Assembly (NCBI RefSeq): GCF_030116705.1
Contig: NZ_JAOTIK010000001.1
Coordinates: 1,817,001 to 1,881,000 of the forward strand
Length of the DNA: 64,000 nucleotides
Reading direction: 5' to 3'
From: Streptomyces sp. ML-6
Lineage (GTDB): Bacteria > Actinomycetota > Actinomycetes > Streptomycetales > Streptomycetaceae
Shown here: piece by piece, positions 8,774 to 16,026 of the stretch
How the letters are laid out: each line of letters opens with the position of its first letter
Numbering within the stretch: the stretch's first letter is position 1
Position numbers and translations under genes: made by a program
The notes under the pieces: generated by a model
Database searches by the model: none
The model's input: only the letters and a program-made list of their open reading frames with translations
What the model was told of the DNA's origin: nothing

Positions 8774-9802
8774 TCAGCCGACGCGCACGCCGAACTGGAA
8801 GCTGCCGATGGTGTCCATCGACTCGTAGCGGACGAACGTGCCCGGGTACGGGGCGTGCAGGACGGTGTTGTTGCCCGCGTAGAGCGCCACGTGCGAGGTG
8901 TTGTTGAAGAAGACCAGGTCGCCCGGCTTCAGCGCGCTGCGCCCGATGTGGACCCCGTCGTTGACCTGGGTGTACGTGACCCGGGAGATCTGGACGTTGG
9001 CCTGGGCGTAGGCCCACTGGGTCAGCCCGGAGCAGTCGAAGGCGTCGGGGCCGGTGCCGCCGCGGACGTACGGCTTGCCCACCTTGGAGGAGGCGGCGTT
9101 CAGGGCGGCGGCGCCCCAGGAGGAGGCGGGGACCTCCTTGCCCAGCTGGACCCGGTCGCCGGCGTCGCGGCTGGCGCGCTTCTCCTGCTCGCGGAACTTC
9201 TCCTTCTCGGCGGCGGTCAGCGTGTTGTACAGGCGCTGCGCCTCGGAGAGCTTGTCCTGGAGCTTCTTCTTCTTCGCCCCGAGCGTCTCGCGGATGTCCG
9301 CGAGGTCGCCCAGCTTGTCCTGGGCCTCCTTGCGCTTCTGCGCGAGGGAGCGCTGCTTCTCCTGGATCTTCTGGAGCGTCTCGGTCTGCTTGGCCGTCAG
9401 CTGGTCGAGCGCCGAGGCCTCGTCGAGGTAGGTGTCCGGGTTGGACGAGAGGAAGAGCTGGACCGACGGGTCGATGCCACCGGAGCGGTACTGCGCGGCG
9501 GCGAGCGAACCGAGGCCGTTGCGCAGGTTGTTGATCTCCTGCTGACCGCGGGCCACCTTGTCCTGGAGCGCGCCGACTTCCTTCTCCAGCTTCTGCTGCT
9601 TCTCCTTGGCGCCGTTGTACTGCTCGTTGGCGACGCCGGCCTCGTGGTTGAGCTTGTCGACCTTCGCCTTGACCTCGCTCTTGGAGGGCTTGGGGTCTGC
9701 CTGGGCCGCCTGGGAGGACAGGGCCACGGCCGCGGCGGCGGTCGCGGTGAGCACGGTCACACGGGCGCGGCTCGGCTGCTTGGGACGACGGTGGGACGCC
9801 AC
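8774..9802 (-). CDS. NlpC/P60 cell-wall endopeptidase, riboswitch-controlled paralogue
   Basis: 342 residues: signal peptide ending near AAQADPKPS, a lysine/glutamate-rich coiled coil (about 40-215) and a C-terminal NlpC/P60 domain with Cys in FDCSGLTQWAYA, His in TSHVALYAG and a second His in VLHAPYPG. The coiled coil matches actinobacterial RipA-type hydrolases. It should cleave peptidoglycan stem peptides during growth or sporulation. The GTG at 9802 was chosen because GGAG stands nine bases upstream and VASHRR is also the start of the paralogue. The upstream in-frame ATG at 9877 falls inside the riboswitch and is not a start. The 5' leader predicts control by c-di-AMP. Confidence 0.94.
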   Translation of the reverse strand: MASHRRPKQPSRARVTVLTATAAAAVALSSQAAQADPKPSKSEVKAKVDKLNHEAGVANEQYNGAKEKQQKLEKEVGALQDKVARGQQEINNLRNGLGSLAAAQYRSGGIDPSVQLFLSSNPDTYLDEASALDQLTAKQTETLQKIQEKQRSLAQKRKEAQDKLGDLADIRETLGAKKKKLQDKLSEAQRLYNTLTAAEKEKFREQEKRASRDAGDRVQLGKEVPASSWGAAALNAASSKVGKPYVRGGTGPDAFDCSGLTQWAYAQANVQISRVTYTQVNDGVHIGRSALKPGDLVFFNNTSHVALYAGNNTVLHAPYPGTFVRYESMDTIGSFQFGVRVG

Positions 9803-9820
9803 GGAGGCGAGCTCCTTCTT

Positions 9821-9938
9821 CCTCGAGCCGCCTACCGGGCTGTGGGGGAAGTGAATCCCCGGCTCCGTGCACGTCACGGACTCGGCGGTTCCTTCGCCGT
9901 CACCCCGGATGGGTGATCAACCGTGCGAAGGTTCGAGG
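9821..9938 (-). ncRNA. Probable c-di-AMP riboswitch (ydaO-yuaA type)
   Basis: The leader of the NlpC/P60 gene folds with a 6-bp closing stem (CCTCGA at 9933-9938 with TCGAGG at 9821-9826). It contains blocks resembling the ydaO consensus: GGGGTGACGG, GGAACCGCCGAGTCCGTG, GGGGATTCAC and the 3' segment CGGTAGGCGGCTCGAGG just ahead of the ribosome site. These RNAs are known upstream of cell-wall hydrolases in Actinobacteria and switch genes off when c-di-AMP is high. The family call rests on motif memory, not a covariance-model hit. Confidence 0.8.
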
Positions 9939-9942
9939 CCCG

Positions 9943-9972
9943 ACCCTAGTGACCAACTTGTGATCAGTTCAA
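9943..9972 (-). promoter_or_regulatory. Promoter of the riboswitch-NlpC/P60 unit
   Basis: On the minus strand TTGAAC (9967-9972), an 18-bp spacer and TAGGGT (9943-9948) place the transcription start close to the first base pair of the riboswitch. Confidence 0.5.
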
Positions 9973-10086
9973 ATCCTCGCCGGAAAATTCTCGCCCCGGG
10001 AGGAACTTCTTTACCCACATCACACGGGGTGTAGCGGCGGCCTGACGGTCCGTTCCCTGATATCCGCCGAGTACCGGCAAGTGCGA

Positions 10087-11448
10087 CTAGACGCGCGAAA
10101 GGCGCTTCAGGAGCAAGACGGACGCGACGGGCCTGGCACCCGCCTTCGCCACCCCGTCGGCGACCTCGCGGTCGGTGGAGACCACCACGACGGGCCTGCC
10201 CGGGGGTTCGGCGCGCGCCAGTTGGCGGATGAGCTCGTCGGCGGTCACCCCGGGCTTGCTGAACAGGACCCGGACCCCGCGCGGCGGCGCGAGCAGCACC
10301 GGGGCGGCCAGTTCGGCCCCGTCGAAGACGCAGGTCACCTCGGCACCGGTCTGCGCGGCGAGCACCGAGAGCCCGCCCAGCAGCCGCAACCGCTGCTTCT
10401 CCAGCGGCAGCTGGGGATAGCCGGTCTTGGTGACGTTGTAGCCGTCGATGATCAGATGCGCCTGCGGCAGCGCGAGCAACTGGTCCAGCAGGGCCGGGTC
10501 GGTCTCCGAAAGGGCCCTGGCCGCGATGTCCTTGGGCGACATCCGGCCCGGCTCGACCGCGTCGACACCGTCCGCGGGACGGATCGAGGAGGGTGGCAGC
10601 GCCAGTTCGCGGCGGAGTCCGCTCGCCGCGTCGAGCACCGTGTCCAGCAGCAGCCGCAGCCGCATGTCCTCGACCGAGCGGCCCTCCCTGGCGGCCCGGC
10701 GGCCCGCCTCGACGGCCGCCTCGGCCTCCCCGAGCCGGGCCTTGAGCCGACGGCTCTCGCTCTCGGCCGCGGAGACCTGGGCCGCCGCCTCGGACCGCAC
10801 GGCCTCGGTCTCGGCCCGGCTGCGGCGCAGCGCGGCCTCGCCCCGCCTGACCTCGTTGACGACGCTGCGCAGCTTGCGCTGGAGGGACTCGGCCTCCTTG
10901 CGGGCCGCGTCCAGCTCGCCGCGCAGCCGCTCCGTCTCGCTCCTGGTCTGGGCACGGGCCCGGGAGAGCTCCTCGCGCAGCCGCTCCAGCTCCCGGCGGG
11001 TCTCCTCGTCGACCCGCTCGGCGTTCGCGCGCTGGGCCTCCTCACCGGCGGCGGCGACCAGCTTCACCCAGCCCGCCGGGCGCAGCACGTAGGCCGCGGC
11101 GGCCACGTCGACCGGGTCGGCGGCGGCCGGCGGCGCACCGGACTCCAGGGCGGCGGCCAGCTCGGGCTGCCCCTCCTTGAGCCGTTCGCCGATGCGCTGC
11201 CGGAACAGCGCGTCGCTCTCCAGGGCGGCGGCCATCGCGTTCCCGGCGAACTTGGCGCGCCGGGTCGGGGTGAAGCGGGCGTACTGCCTCAGCTGGGCCG
11301 GCAGCTCGCCGACCGTCAGCCCGCCGAAGGCGTCCGCGACCAGCGCCACGACCCGCCGCCGTACGCCTTCGGGCAGCGGGCGGTCGAGCGCCTCGACGGC
11401 GTCGTCGGCCGCCTGGGCCGCCTCGGCGCCATCAGCGGGCTGCTCCAC
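10087..11448 (-). CDS. NYN (PIN-like) domain RNA-binding/nuclease-like protein
   Basis: The 453-residue protein has a helical N-terminal region (1-160), a long Glu/Arg-rich coiled coil (about 160-260), and a C-terminal NYN domain of the YacP kind. LIIDGYNVTKTGYP supplies the first acidic residue, VTCVFDGAE the second and VVVVSTDREVADG the third, a PIN/FLAP-type metal site. Such proteins are thought to process RNA; Bacillus YacP/Rae1 cuts ribosome-bound mRNA. The GTG at 11448 follows GGGGTGA. It is a conserved single-copy actinobacterial gene. The gap downstream leads to the riboswitch region, so the neighbours look unrelated. Confidence 0.85.
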   Translation of the reverse strand: MEQPADGAEAAQAADDAVEALDRPLPEGVRRRVVALVADAFGGLTVGELPAQLRQYARFTPTRRAKFAGNAMAAALESDALFRQRIGERLKEGQPELAAALESGAPPAAADPVDVAAAAYVLRPAGWVKLVAAAGEEAQRANAERVDEETRRELERLREELSRARAQTRSETERLRGELDAARKEAESLQRKLRSVVNEVRRGEAALRRSRAETEAVRSEAAAQVSAAESESRRLKARLGEAEAAVEAGRRAAREGRSVEDMRLRLLLDTVLDAASGLRRELALPPSSIRPADGVDAVEPGRMSPKDIAARALSETDPALLDQLLALPQAHLIIDGYNVTKTGYPQLPLEKQRLRLLGGLSVLAAQTGAEVTCVFDGAELAAPVLLAPPRGVRVLFSKPGVTADELIRQLARAEPPGRPVVVVSTDREVADGVAKAGARPVASVLLLKRLSRV

Positions 11449-11485
11449 GATCCGTCACCCCAAATTGTCTGTGGGCGCGGCTCCG

Positions 11486-11728
11486 TCAGGAGTCGGCACC
11501 CGGCCTGTCCACCAGTTCGATCTGGTCCACCGCGTTGCACCAACGACAGCGGACCGACTCGATGGTCTCACTGACCACCTCCCGTTCCTCGACGCTGGCC
11601 TCACCGGCCAGGTCGAGATGGACGTATTCGACGACCTTCGAGGAGCGCGTCACGTCGAAGCGGGTGAGATTTCCGCAGAGCGTGCAGCGCCAGCGGGTCC
11701 CGTCGGTCGGCTGGGGAACCGTCGTCAT
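11486..11728 (-). CDS. Small zinc-ribbon-like protein of unknown function
   Basis: 80 residues with two knuckles, CTLCGN near residue 16 and CRWCNA near 60, likely forming one zinc site. The body between them is strand-rich and acidic. I set the start at ATG 11728 (MTTVPQPTDG), which has GAGGA seven bases upstream; the longer reading frame starting at 11842 has no support. It is divergent from the rhomboid gene and 37 bp upstream of the NYN gene, possibly co-transcribed with it. Function unknown; an RNA- or protein-binding adaptor is a guess. Confidence 0.85.
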   Translation of the reverse strand: MTTVPQPTDGTRWRCTLCGNLTRFDVTRSSKVVEYVHLDLAGEASVEEREVVSETIESVRCRWCNAVDQIELVDRPGADS

Positions 11729-11889
11729 CGTTGCGTCCTCTTTCGTCGAGCCTCGTGCTGCTGCTTCAAGGATCTCGCGGTGCGCCGTCGAACTGCGGAT
11801 GTCCTGCCGCAACCCTACGGCCTCGCCGCGTCCGCCCGACACGGCGAGGCGGTCCGTCCCGTTCCCTCCGCTTGCGTCATGCTCTGTTC

Positions 11890-12642
11890 ATGATCGATCG
11901 GCGCACTGTGACCGGCGGGCCGGCCGGCGGATTCCTGCGGACGGTCGCCCGGGGCGGATCGCCGATGACCCACGCCCTGATCACGGCGTGCGCCCTGGTC
12001 TTCGTGATCAGCCCGCTCTCCGGCCTCAACCCGGTCCCCGGCGGCGCCGAGGCCCGGCCGGCCGCCCAGGCCGGCTACTTCGAGCGCTGGGGCGTGATCC
12101 CGAACGAGCTGTGGGACGGCCCGGCACGGGTCCTGCTCACCCCGCTCACCGCCCTCTTCGTGCACGGCAGCTGGGTGCACCTGCTCGGCAACCTGCTCTT
12201 CCTGTACGTGTTCGGGGCGATGACCGAGGAACGCATGGGCCGTATCGGGTTCACCACCTTCTACGTCATCTGCGGCTACCTCGCCCTGGTCGCCTACGCG
12301 GCCGCGCACGCCACGTCCGGCCAGACGCTCGTGGGCGCGTCGGGGGCGATCTCGGCGGTGCTCGGGGCGTTCCTGTACCTGTTCCCCCGGGCCCGGGTGA
12401 CCAGCCTGTTCCCGTTCCTCTTCTTCCTGCCGCTGCGCTTCCCCGCCTGGATCGTGCTGGTGTTCTGGTTCGTCCTGCAGTGGCTCGCGGTGCAGGGCGC
12501 GGGCAGCGGGGGGCCGGGGGTCGCCTATCTGGCCCATGTGGTGGGCTTCGCCCTCGGCTTCCTCTACGCCTGGGGGCGTTACCGGCGTACGGATAGAGTG
12601 AAGGCACCAGCCGCGGCCACCGAGGGAGAAAGCCAGCCGTGA
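11890..12642 (+). CDS. Rhomboid-family intramembrane serine protease
   Basis: About 250 residues with six or seven hydrophobic segments. The catalytic Ser is in LVGASGAISAV (GxSG motif), the His in AYLAHVVGFALG, and the stabilising residues are in WVHLLGNLLFLYVFG. Rhomboids cut single-pass membrane proteins within or near the bilayer. ATG 11890 is the best start, though its ribosome site is weak; a TTG five codons upstream is possible. The stop overlaps the start of the next gene by four bases (GTGA), so the two are translationally coupled. Confidence 0.9.
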   Translation: MIDRRTVTGGPAGGFLRTVARGGSPMTHALITACALVFVISPLSGLNPVPGGAEARPAAQAGYFERWGVIPNELWDGPARVLLTPLTALFVHGSWVHLLGNLLFLYVFGAMTEERMGRIGFTTFYVICGYLALVAYAAAHATSGQTLVGASGAISAVLGAFLYLFPRARVTSLFPFLFFLPLRFPAWIVLVFWFVLQWLAVQGAGSGGPGVAYLAHVVGFALGFLYAWGRYRRTDRVKAPAAATEGESQP

Positions 12643-12920
12643 TCACCGCGATCGTGCTCATCAAAACCAGCGTGGACCGGATTCCCGAGATCGCCGAGTC
12701 CATCGCCGCGCTGGACAGTGTCAGCGAGGTCTTCTCGGTCACCGGTACGTACGACCTGATCGCCATGGTCCGGGTGGCCAAGCACGACGATCTGGCGGAC
12801 ATCATCCCGGGCCGGATCAGCAAGATCCCCGGCGTCGAGGCCACCGACACCCACGTGGCGTTCCGCACCTACTCGCAGCACGACCTGGAGGCGGCCTTCG
12901 CCATCGGGCTCGACGCGTAG
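12639..12920 (+). CDS. Lrp/AsnC ligand-binding (RAM) domain protein without DNA-binding domain
   Basis: 93 residues form a complete ferredoxin-like RAM domain (ITAIVLIKTSVDRIPEIAE at the N terminus, then FSVTGTYDLIAMV), with no helix-turn-helix. Stand-alone RAM proteins bind amino acids or similar small molecules and oligomerise, and may modulate full-length Lrp regulators. The GTG at 12639 overlaps the rhomboid TGA, with GGGAGAA about ten bases upstream. The coupling to a membrane protease is conserved-looking, but its meaning is unknown. It ends at a strong bidirectional hairpin. Confidence 0.9.
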   Translation: MITAIVLIKTSVDRIPEIAESIAALDSVSEVFSVTGTYDLIAMVRVAKHDDLADIIPGRISKIPGVEATDTHVAFRTYSQHDLEAAFAIGLDA

Positions 12921-12941
12921 GCGGGGATCACCGCCACGTGA

Positions 12942-12987
12942 CACTTCGGCGGGGTACGGGGGAAGCCGCCCGTACCCCGCCGAAGTG
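12942..12987. terminator. Bidirectional terminator between convergent genes
   Basis: A 19-bp perfect stem (CACTTCGGCGGGGTACGGG and complement) with an 8-nt loop fills the gap between the AsnC-domain gene and the class V aminotransferase gene. Confidence 0.88.
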
Positions 12988-12998
12988 CTGTGTGCCGG

Positions 12999-14375
12999 TC
13001 AGTGCTGCGCGGCGCCCCGGTCCGGGACGCAACGGCCGTCCTCGGTGCGGTACTTCCACTGGGCGCCCTCGTTCACCAGTTCCTTGACCGCGCGGACGAA
13101 ACGCTCGATGTGCTCGTCCGGCGTACCGGCGCCGAAGCTCACCCGGATCGCGTTGAGGGACCGCTCCCCCGGCTCGGCCTCGGGCGCGCCGCACTCGCCG
13201 ACCTCCTGCGGGTCGCTGCCGAGCAGGGTGCGGACCAGGGGGTGGGCGCAGAACAGTCCGTCGCGGACCCCGATGCCGTACTCGGCGGAGAGCGCGGCGG
13301 CGAAGTGCGAGCTGTTCCAGCCCTCCACCACGAAGGAGATGACGCCGACCCGCGGGGCGTCGTCGCCGAACAGCGAGAGCACCTTGACCTGGGGAATCCC
13401 GGCGAGACCGGCCCGGACACCGGCGACGAGGCGCTGCTCGCGGGCGACCAGCGCGTCGAAACCCGCCTCCTTCAGCGCCTTGCAGGCGGAGGCGATGGAG
13501 TACGCGCCGATGACGTTGGGGGAACCGGCCTCGTGCCGGGCGGCCGTGGTGTGCCATTCGACCTCCACCCCGCCGTCGGTGCGGCGGGCGACCTTGCGCG
13601 AGGCGCCGCCGCCGGCCAGGTAGGGCTCGGCCTCCCGCAGCCAGTCGGCCCGGCCGGCGAGCACGCCGGAGCCGAAGGGCGCGTACAGCTTGTGCCCGGA
13701 GAAGGCGACCCAGTCGACGTCCAGCTCGGTGATGTCGACCGGGTGGTGCGGGGCGAGCTGCGCGGCGTCCAGCACGATCCGGGCGCCGTGCGCGTGCGCG
13801 GCGGCCGCCAGTTCCCCGACCGGCCACAGCTCGCCGGTGACGTTGGAGGCGCCGGTGACGCAGACCAGCGCGGGGCCGTAGGGGTCGCGCGCGGCCAGGG
13901 CCCGCTCCAGCGTCTCGACGGCCTGGGCCGGGGTGCGCGGGGCGTTCAGGTAGGTCACCCGCGCGTCGCGCCACGGCAGCAGCGAGGCGTGGTGCTCGGT
14001 CTCGAAGACGAAGACCTGGCAGTCGGCGGGGAGCGCCGCGGCCAGCAGGTTCAGCGAGTCGGTGGTCGAGCGGGTGAAGACCACCTGGTCGTCCGCACGG
14101 CAGCCGAGGAACTCCGCGACGGTGGCGCGGCTGTTCTCGAAGAGGTCCGTGGAGAGCTGGGAGAGGTAGCCGGCGCCGCGGTGGACGCTGCCGTAGTACG
14201 GAGCGTACGCGGCGACGTCGTCCCAGACCCGCCGCAGGGCGGGCGCGCTGGCGGCGTAGTCGAGGGCGGCGTACGCGACTTCACCCCCGGTGACCAGCGG
14301 AACCGTCACATCCTCGCCCAGAACGGGCAGCAGGGCACAAACCGACTCGTCGATGGCATCGGTGGGGACAGACAT
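12999..14375 (-). CDS. Class V aminotransferase (cysteine desulfurase/selenocysteine lyase-like)
   Basis: A 458-residue PLP enzyme of fold type I. The PLP Lys is in FSGHKLYAPFG, with the upstream Asp/His set in VLDAAQLAPHHPVD and the FTRSTTDSLN phosphate-binding loop. It belongs to the SufS/CsdA/NifS superfamily, but I do not see the flexible C-terminal Cys loop typical of desulfurases; LFCAHPLVRTL has a Cys in a different context. It may be a desulfurase, a lyase or an aminotransferase of unknown substrate. The ATG at 14375 follows GGGAG. A long leader with a tiny ORF and hairpin precedes it, which hints at attenuation. Confidence 0.85.
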   Translation of the reverse strand: MSVPTDAIDESVCALLPVLGEDVTVPLVTGGEVAYAALDYAASAPALRRVWDDVAAYAPYYGSVHRGAGYLSQLSTDLFENSRATVAEFLGCRADDQVVFTRSTTDSLNLLAAALPADCQVFVFETEHHASLLPWRDARVTYLNAPRTPAQAVETLERALAARDPYGPALVCVTGASNVTGELWPVGELAAAAHAHGARIVLDAAQLAPHHPVDITELDVDWVAFSGHKLYAPFGSGVLAGRADWLREAEPYLAGGGASRKVARRTDGGVEVEWHTTAARHEAGSPNVIGAYSIASACKALKEAGFDALVAREQRLVAGVRAGLAGIPQVKVLSLFGDDAPRVGVISFVVEGWNSSHFAAALSAEYGIGVRDGLFCAHPLVRTLLGSDPQEVGECGAPEAEPGERSLNAIRVSFGAGTPDEHIERFVRAVKELVNEGAQWKYRTEDGRCVPDRGAAQH

Positions 14376-14461
14376 GGCGAACTCCCGTAAGAGGCAGGCG
14401 AAGAGCGCGCACCGGCAGGCATGCGGCAGTGCGGCGGAAAGAGAAAAAGGGTGTGCGGAAG

Positions 14462-14477
14462 AGGGCCGACCGGCCCT
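14462..14477 (-). promoter_or_regulatory. Possible attenuator hairpin in the aminotransferase leader
   Basis: AGGGCCGACCGGCCCT forms a 7-bp stem with a 2-nt loop; it overlaps the last codon of the short leader ORF. A ribosome on that ORF would block its folding. Confidence 0.3.
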
Positions 14478-14496
14478 ATCGCATTCGCGTGCTCAC
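14476..14496 (-). CDS. Putative six-residue leader peptide
   Basis: GTG AGC ACG CGA ATG CGA TAG would encode VSTRMR. GGGAG lies exactly six bases upstream, a better ribosome site than many real genes here have. It lies about 100 nt before the aminotransferase start and directly abuts a hairpin. It is too short for composition tests; the call rests on ribosome-site spacing and position only. Confidence 0.3.
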   Translation of the reverse strand: MSTRMR

Positions 14497-14803
14497 AAGA
14501 GACTCCCTAGGGACCAGGACCCCGGGGGTTGGCATTCACAGATGCCGAGGGGCCCGCGCTTGCCGCGGACCTCGCTGCCCACGGCCTGGTCTTCACCCGG
14601 GGCACCCCGCCACGGACGGAGGGTTGCCGGACAGCGGGCCGGGGCCGTAGTCGCTGTCACTCATGACCTGTCCAGCATCTTGCCATACGCGCGGACGCGC
14701 GCAAGGCGCGGTCCGGGATCCGGACTGCGCCCTGCGTCACATTTCCGCCCGTTCAGGAGCCTGTCAGGGCCTGCCGGGACCTGCCGGGTCTGCCCGGACC
14801 CGT

Positions 14804-14830
14804 CCGGGCGGCCACCATGTGACCGCCCGG
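14804..14830 (-). terminator. Terminator after trpD
   Basis: An 8-bp stem CCGGGCGG/CCGCCCGG with an 11-nt loop begins 8 bp past the trpD stop. Confidence 0.65.
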
Positions 14831-14837
14831 CGGGCTC

Positions 14838-15902
14838 TCAGGCGTTGCTGGCCGCCACCCAGCGCTCCAGCGTCCGCGCCGCCGCGCCCGAGTCGATGGA
14901 CTCGGCCGCCTTCGCCATCCCGGCGGCGAGCTGCTCGTTCAGCGTGCCGTCCGTCGGGTCCAGCGCCGTCAGGGCCGCCGCCGAGTTGAGCAGCACGGCA
15001 TCGCGCACCGGCCCCCGCTCGCCCGCCAGCAGCCGACGGGCCACATCGGCGTTGTACGAGGCGTCCGCACCGCGCAGCGCCTCCACGGGCACCAGCTCCA
15101 GACCGACGTCGCGCGGGTCGAACGCCTCCTCGCGGACGGCTCCGTCCCGTACCACCCAGACCCGCGAGGTCGCGGTCGTCGTCAGCTCGTCCAGGCCGTC
15201 GTCGCCGCGGAAGACCAGCGCGGAGTTGCCGCGTTCGGCGAGCACCCCGGCGACGATGGGCGCCATCTTCGGGTCGGCCACGCCGACGGCCTGGGAGCGC
15301 ACCCGGGCCGGGTTGGTGAGCGGACCGAGGATGTTGAACGTGGTCGGCGCGCCGAGCTCCTTGCGGGCCCTGGCCGCGTACCGCAGGGCGGGGTGGAAGC
15401 GCACCGCGAAGCAGAAGGTGATGCCCGCCTCCTCGGCGACCTCGACGACCCGCTGCGCGGAGAGGTCCAGGTTGACGCCGAGCTTCTCCAGCACGTCGGA
15501 GGCGCCGCTCGCCGAGGACGAGGCGCGGTTGCCGTGCTTGACGACCTTGGCCCCGGTGCCGGCGATGACGACGGCCGACATGGTGGAGATGTTGACCGTC
15601 TTGGCGAGGTCGCCGCCGGTGCCGACGATGTCGACCGTGCGGCCGGGCACCTCGATGGTGTGGGCGTGCTCGTACATCGCCCGCACCAGGCCGGTCACCT
15701 CGTCGATGGTCTCGCCCTTGGCCCGCAGCGCCACCGCGAACCCGGCGGTCTGCACATCGGTCGCCTCGCCGCTCATGATGCGGTCCATCGCCCAGGCGGT
15801 GTCGTCCGCGGTGAGGTTCTCGCCGCGCAGCAGGGGGTTCAGCACGCCGGGCCAGGAACGGTCCGCCACGCTGTCGCCGCCGATCGGGGTCACAACGTTC
15901 AT
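14838..15902 (-). CDS. trpD: Anthranilate phosphoribosyltransferase
   Basis: 354 residues; catalyses anthranilate + PRPP to phosphoribosyl-anthranilate, the second step of tryptophan synthesis. Signature blocks are present: [16 protein letters not shown] (PRPP loop), [32 protein letters not shown], and a C-terminal glycine-rich phosphoribosyltransferase core, including [12 protein letters not shown]. The ATG at 15902 gives the standard family length. It lies downstream of qcrB on the same strand but behind a terminator, and no other trp genes are here, as is usual in Streptomyces where trp genes are scattered. Confidence 0.96.
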   Translation of the reverse strand: MNVVTPIGGDSVADRSWPGVLNPLLRGENLTADDTAWAMDRIMSGEATDVQTAGFAVALRAKGETIDEVTGLVRAMYEHAHTIEVPGRTVDIVGTGGDLAKTVNISTMSAVVIAGTGAKVVKHGNRASSSASGASDVLEKLGVNLDLSAQRVVEVAEEAGITFCFAVRFHPALRYAARARKELGAPTTFNILGPLTNPARVRSQAVGVADPKMAPIVAGVLAERGNSALVFRGDDGLDELTTTATSRVWVVRDGAVREEAFDPRDVGLELVPVEALRGADASYNADVARRLLAGERGPVRDAVLLNSAAALTALDPTDGTLNEQLAAGMAKAAESIDSGAAARTLERWVAASNA

Positions 15903-15972
15903 GGTCCGCTCCCGGGGTCCACAGTCGGTAAAAGGATCGTCTCCACCCTATCCACCGGAAGAGGACGGCGAA

Positions 15973-16001
15973 GAGCCCCGTCCAACGCGTGGACGGGGCT
16001 C
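15973..16001 (-). terminator. Terminator after the ctaE-qcrCAB operon
   Basis: A 12-bp stem GAGCCCCGTCCA/TGGACGGGGCTC with a 5-nt loop, 26 bp past the qcrB stop. Confidence 0.85.
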
Positions 16002-16026
16002 CTGCCGTGGCGATCAGTTCAGGCGA

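Larger units (their letters stand above)
14376..14837. other. 462-bp intergenic region with leader and terminator signals
   Basis: No full gene is seen. From left to right on the minus strand's 5' leader for the aminotransferase: a tight hairpin (14462-14477), a six-codon ORF (14476-14496) and, farther up, a 23-codon ORF (14593-14664) with poor support. The right end holds the trpD terminator. Confidence 0.6.

Noticed and set aside
14593-14664. 23-codon ORF (MSDSDYGPGP...) upstream of the aminotransferase
   Set aside because: Only a weak GGACAGG site just before the ATG and no composition signal; not listed as a gene.
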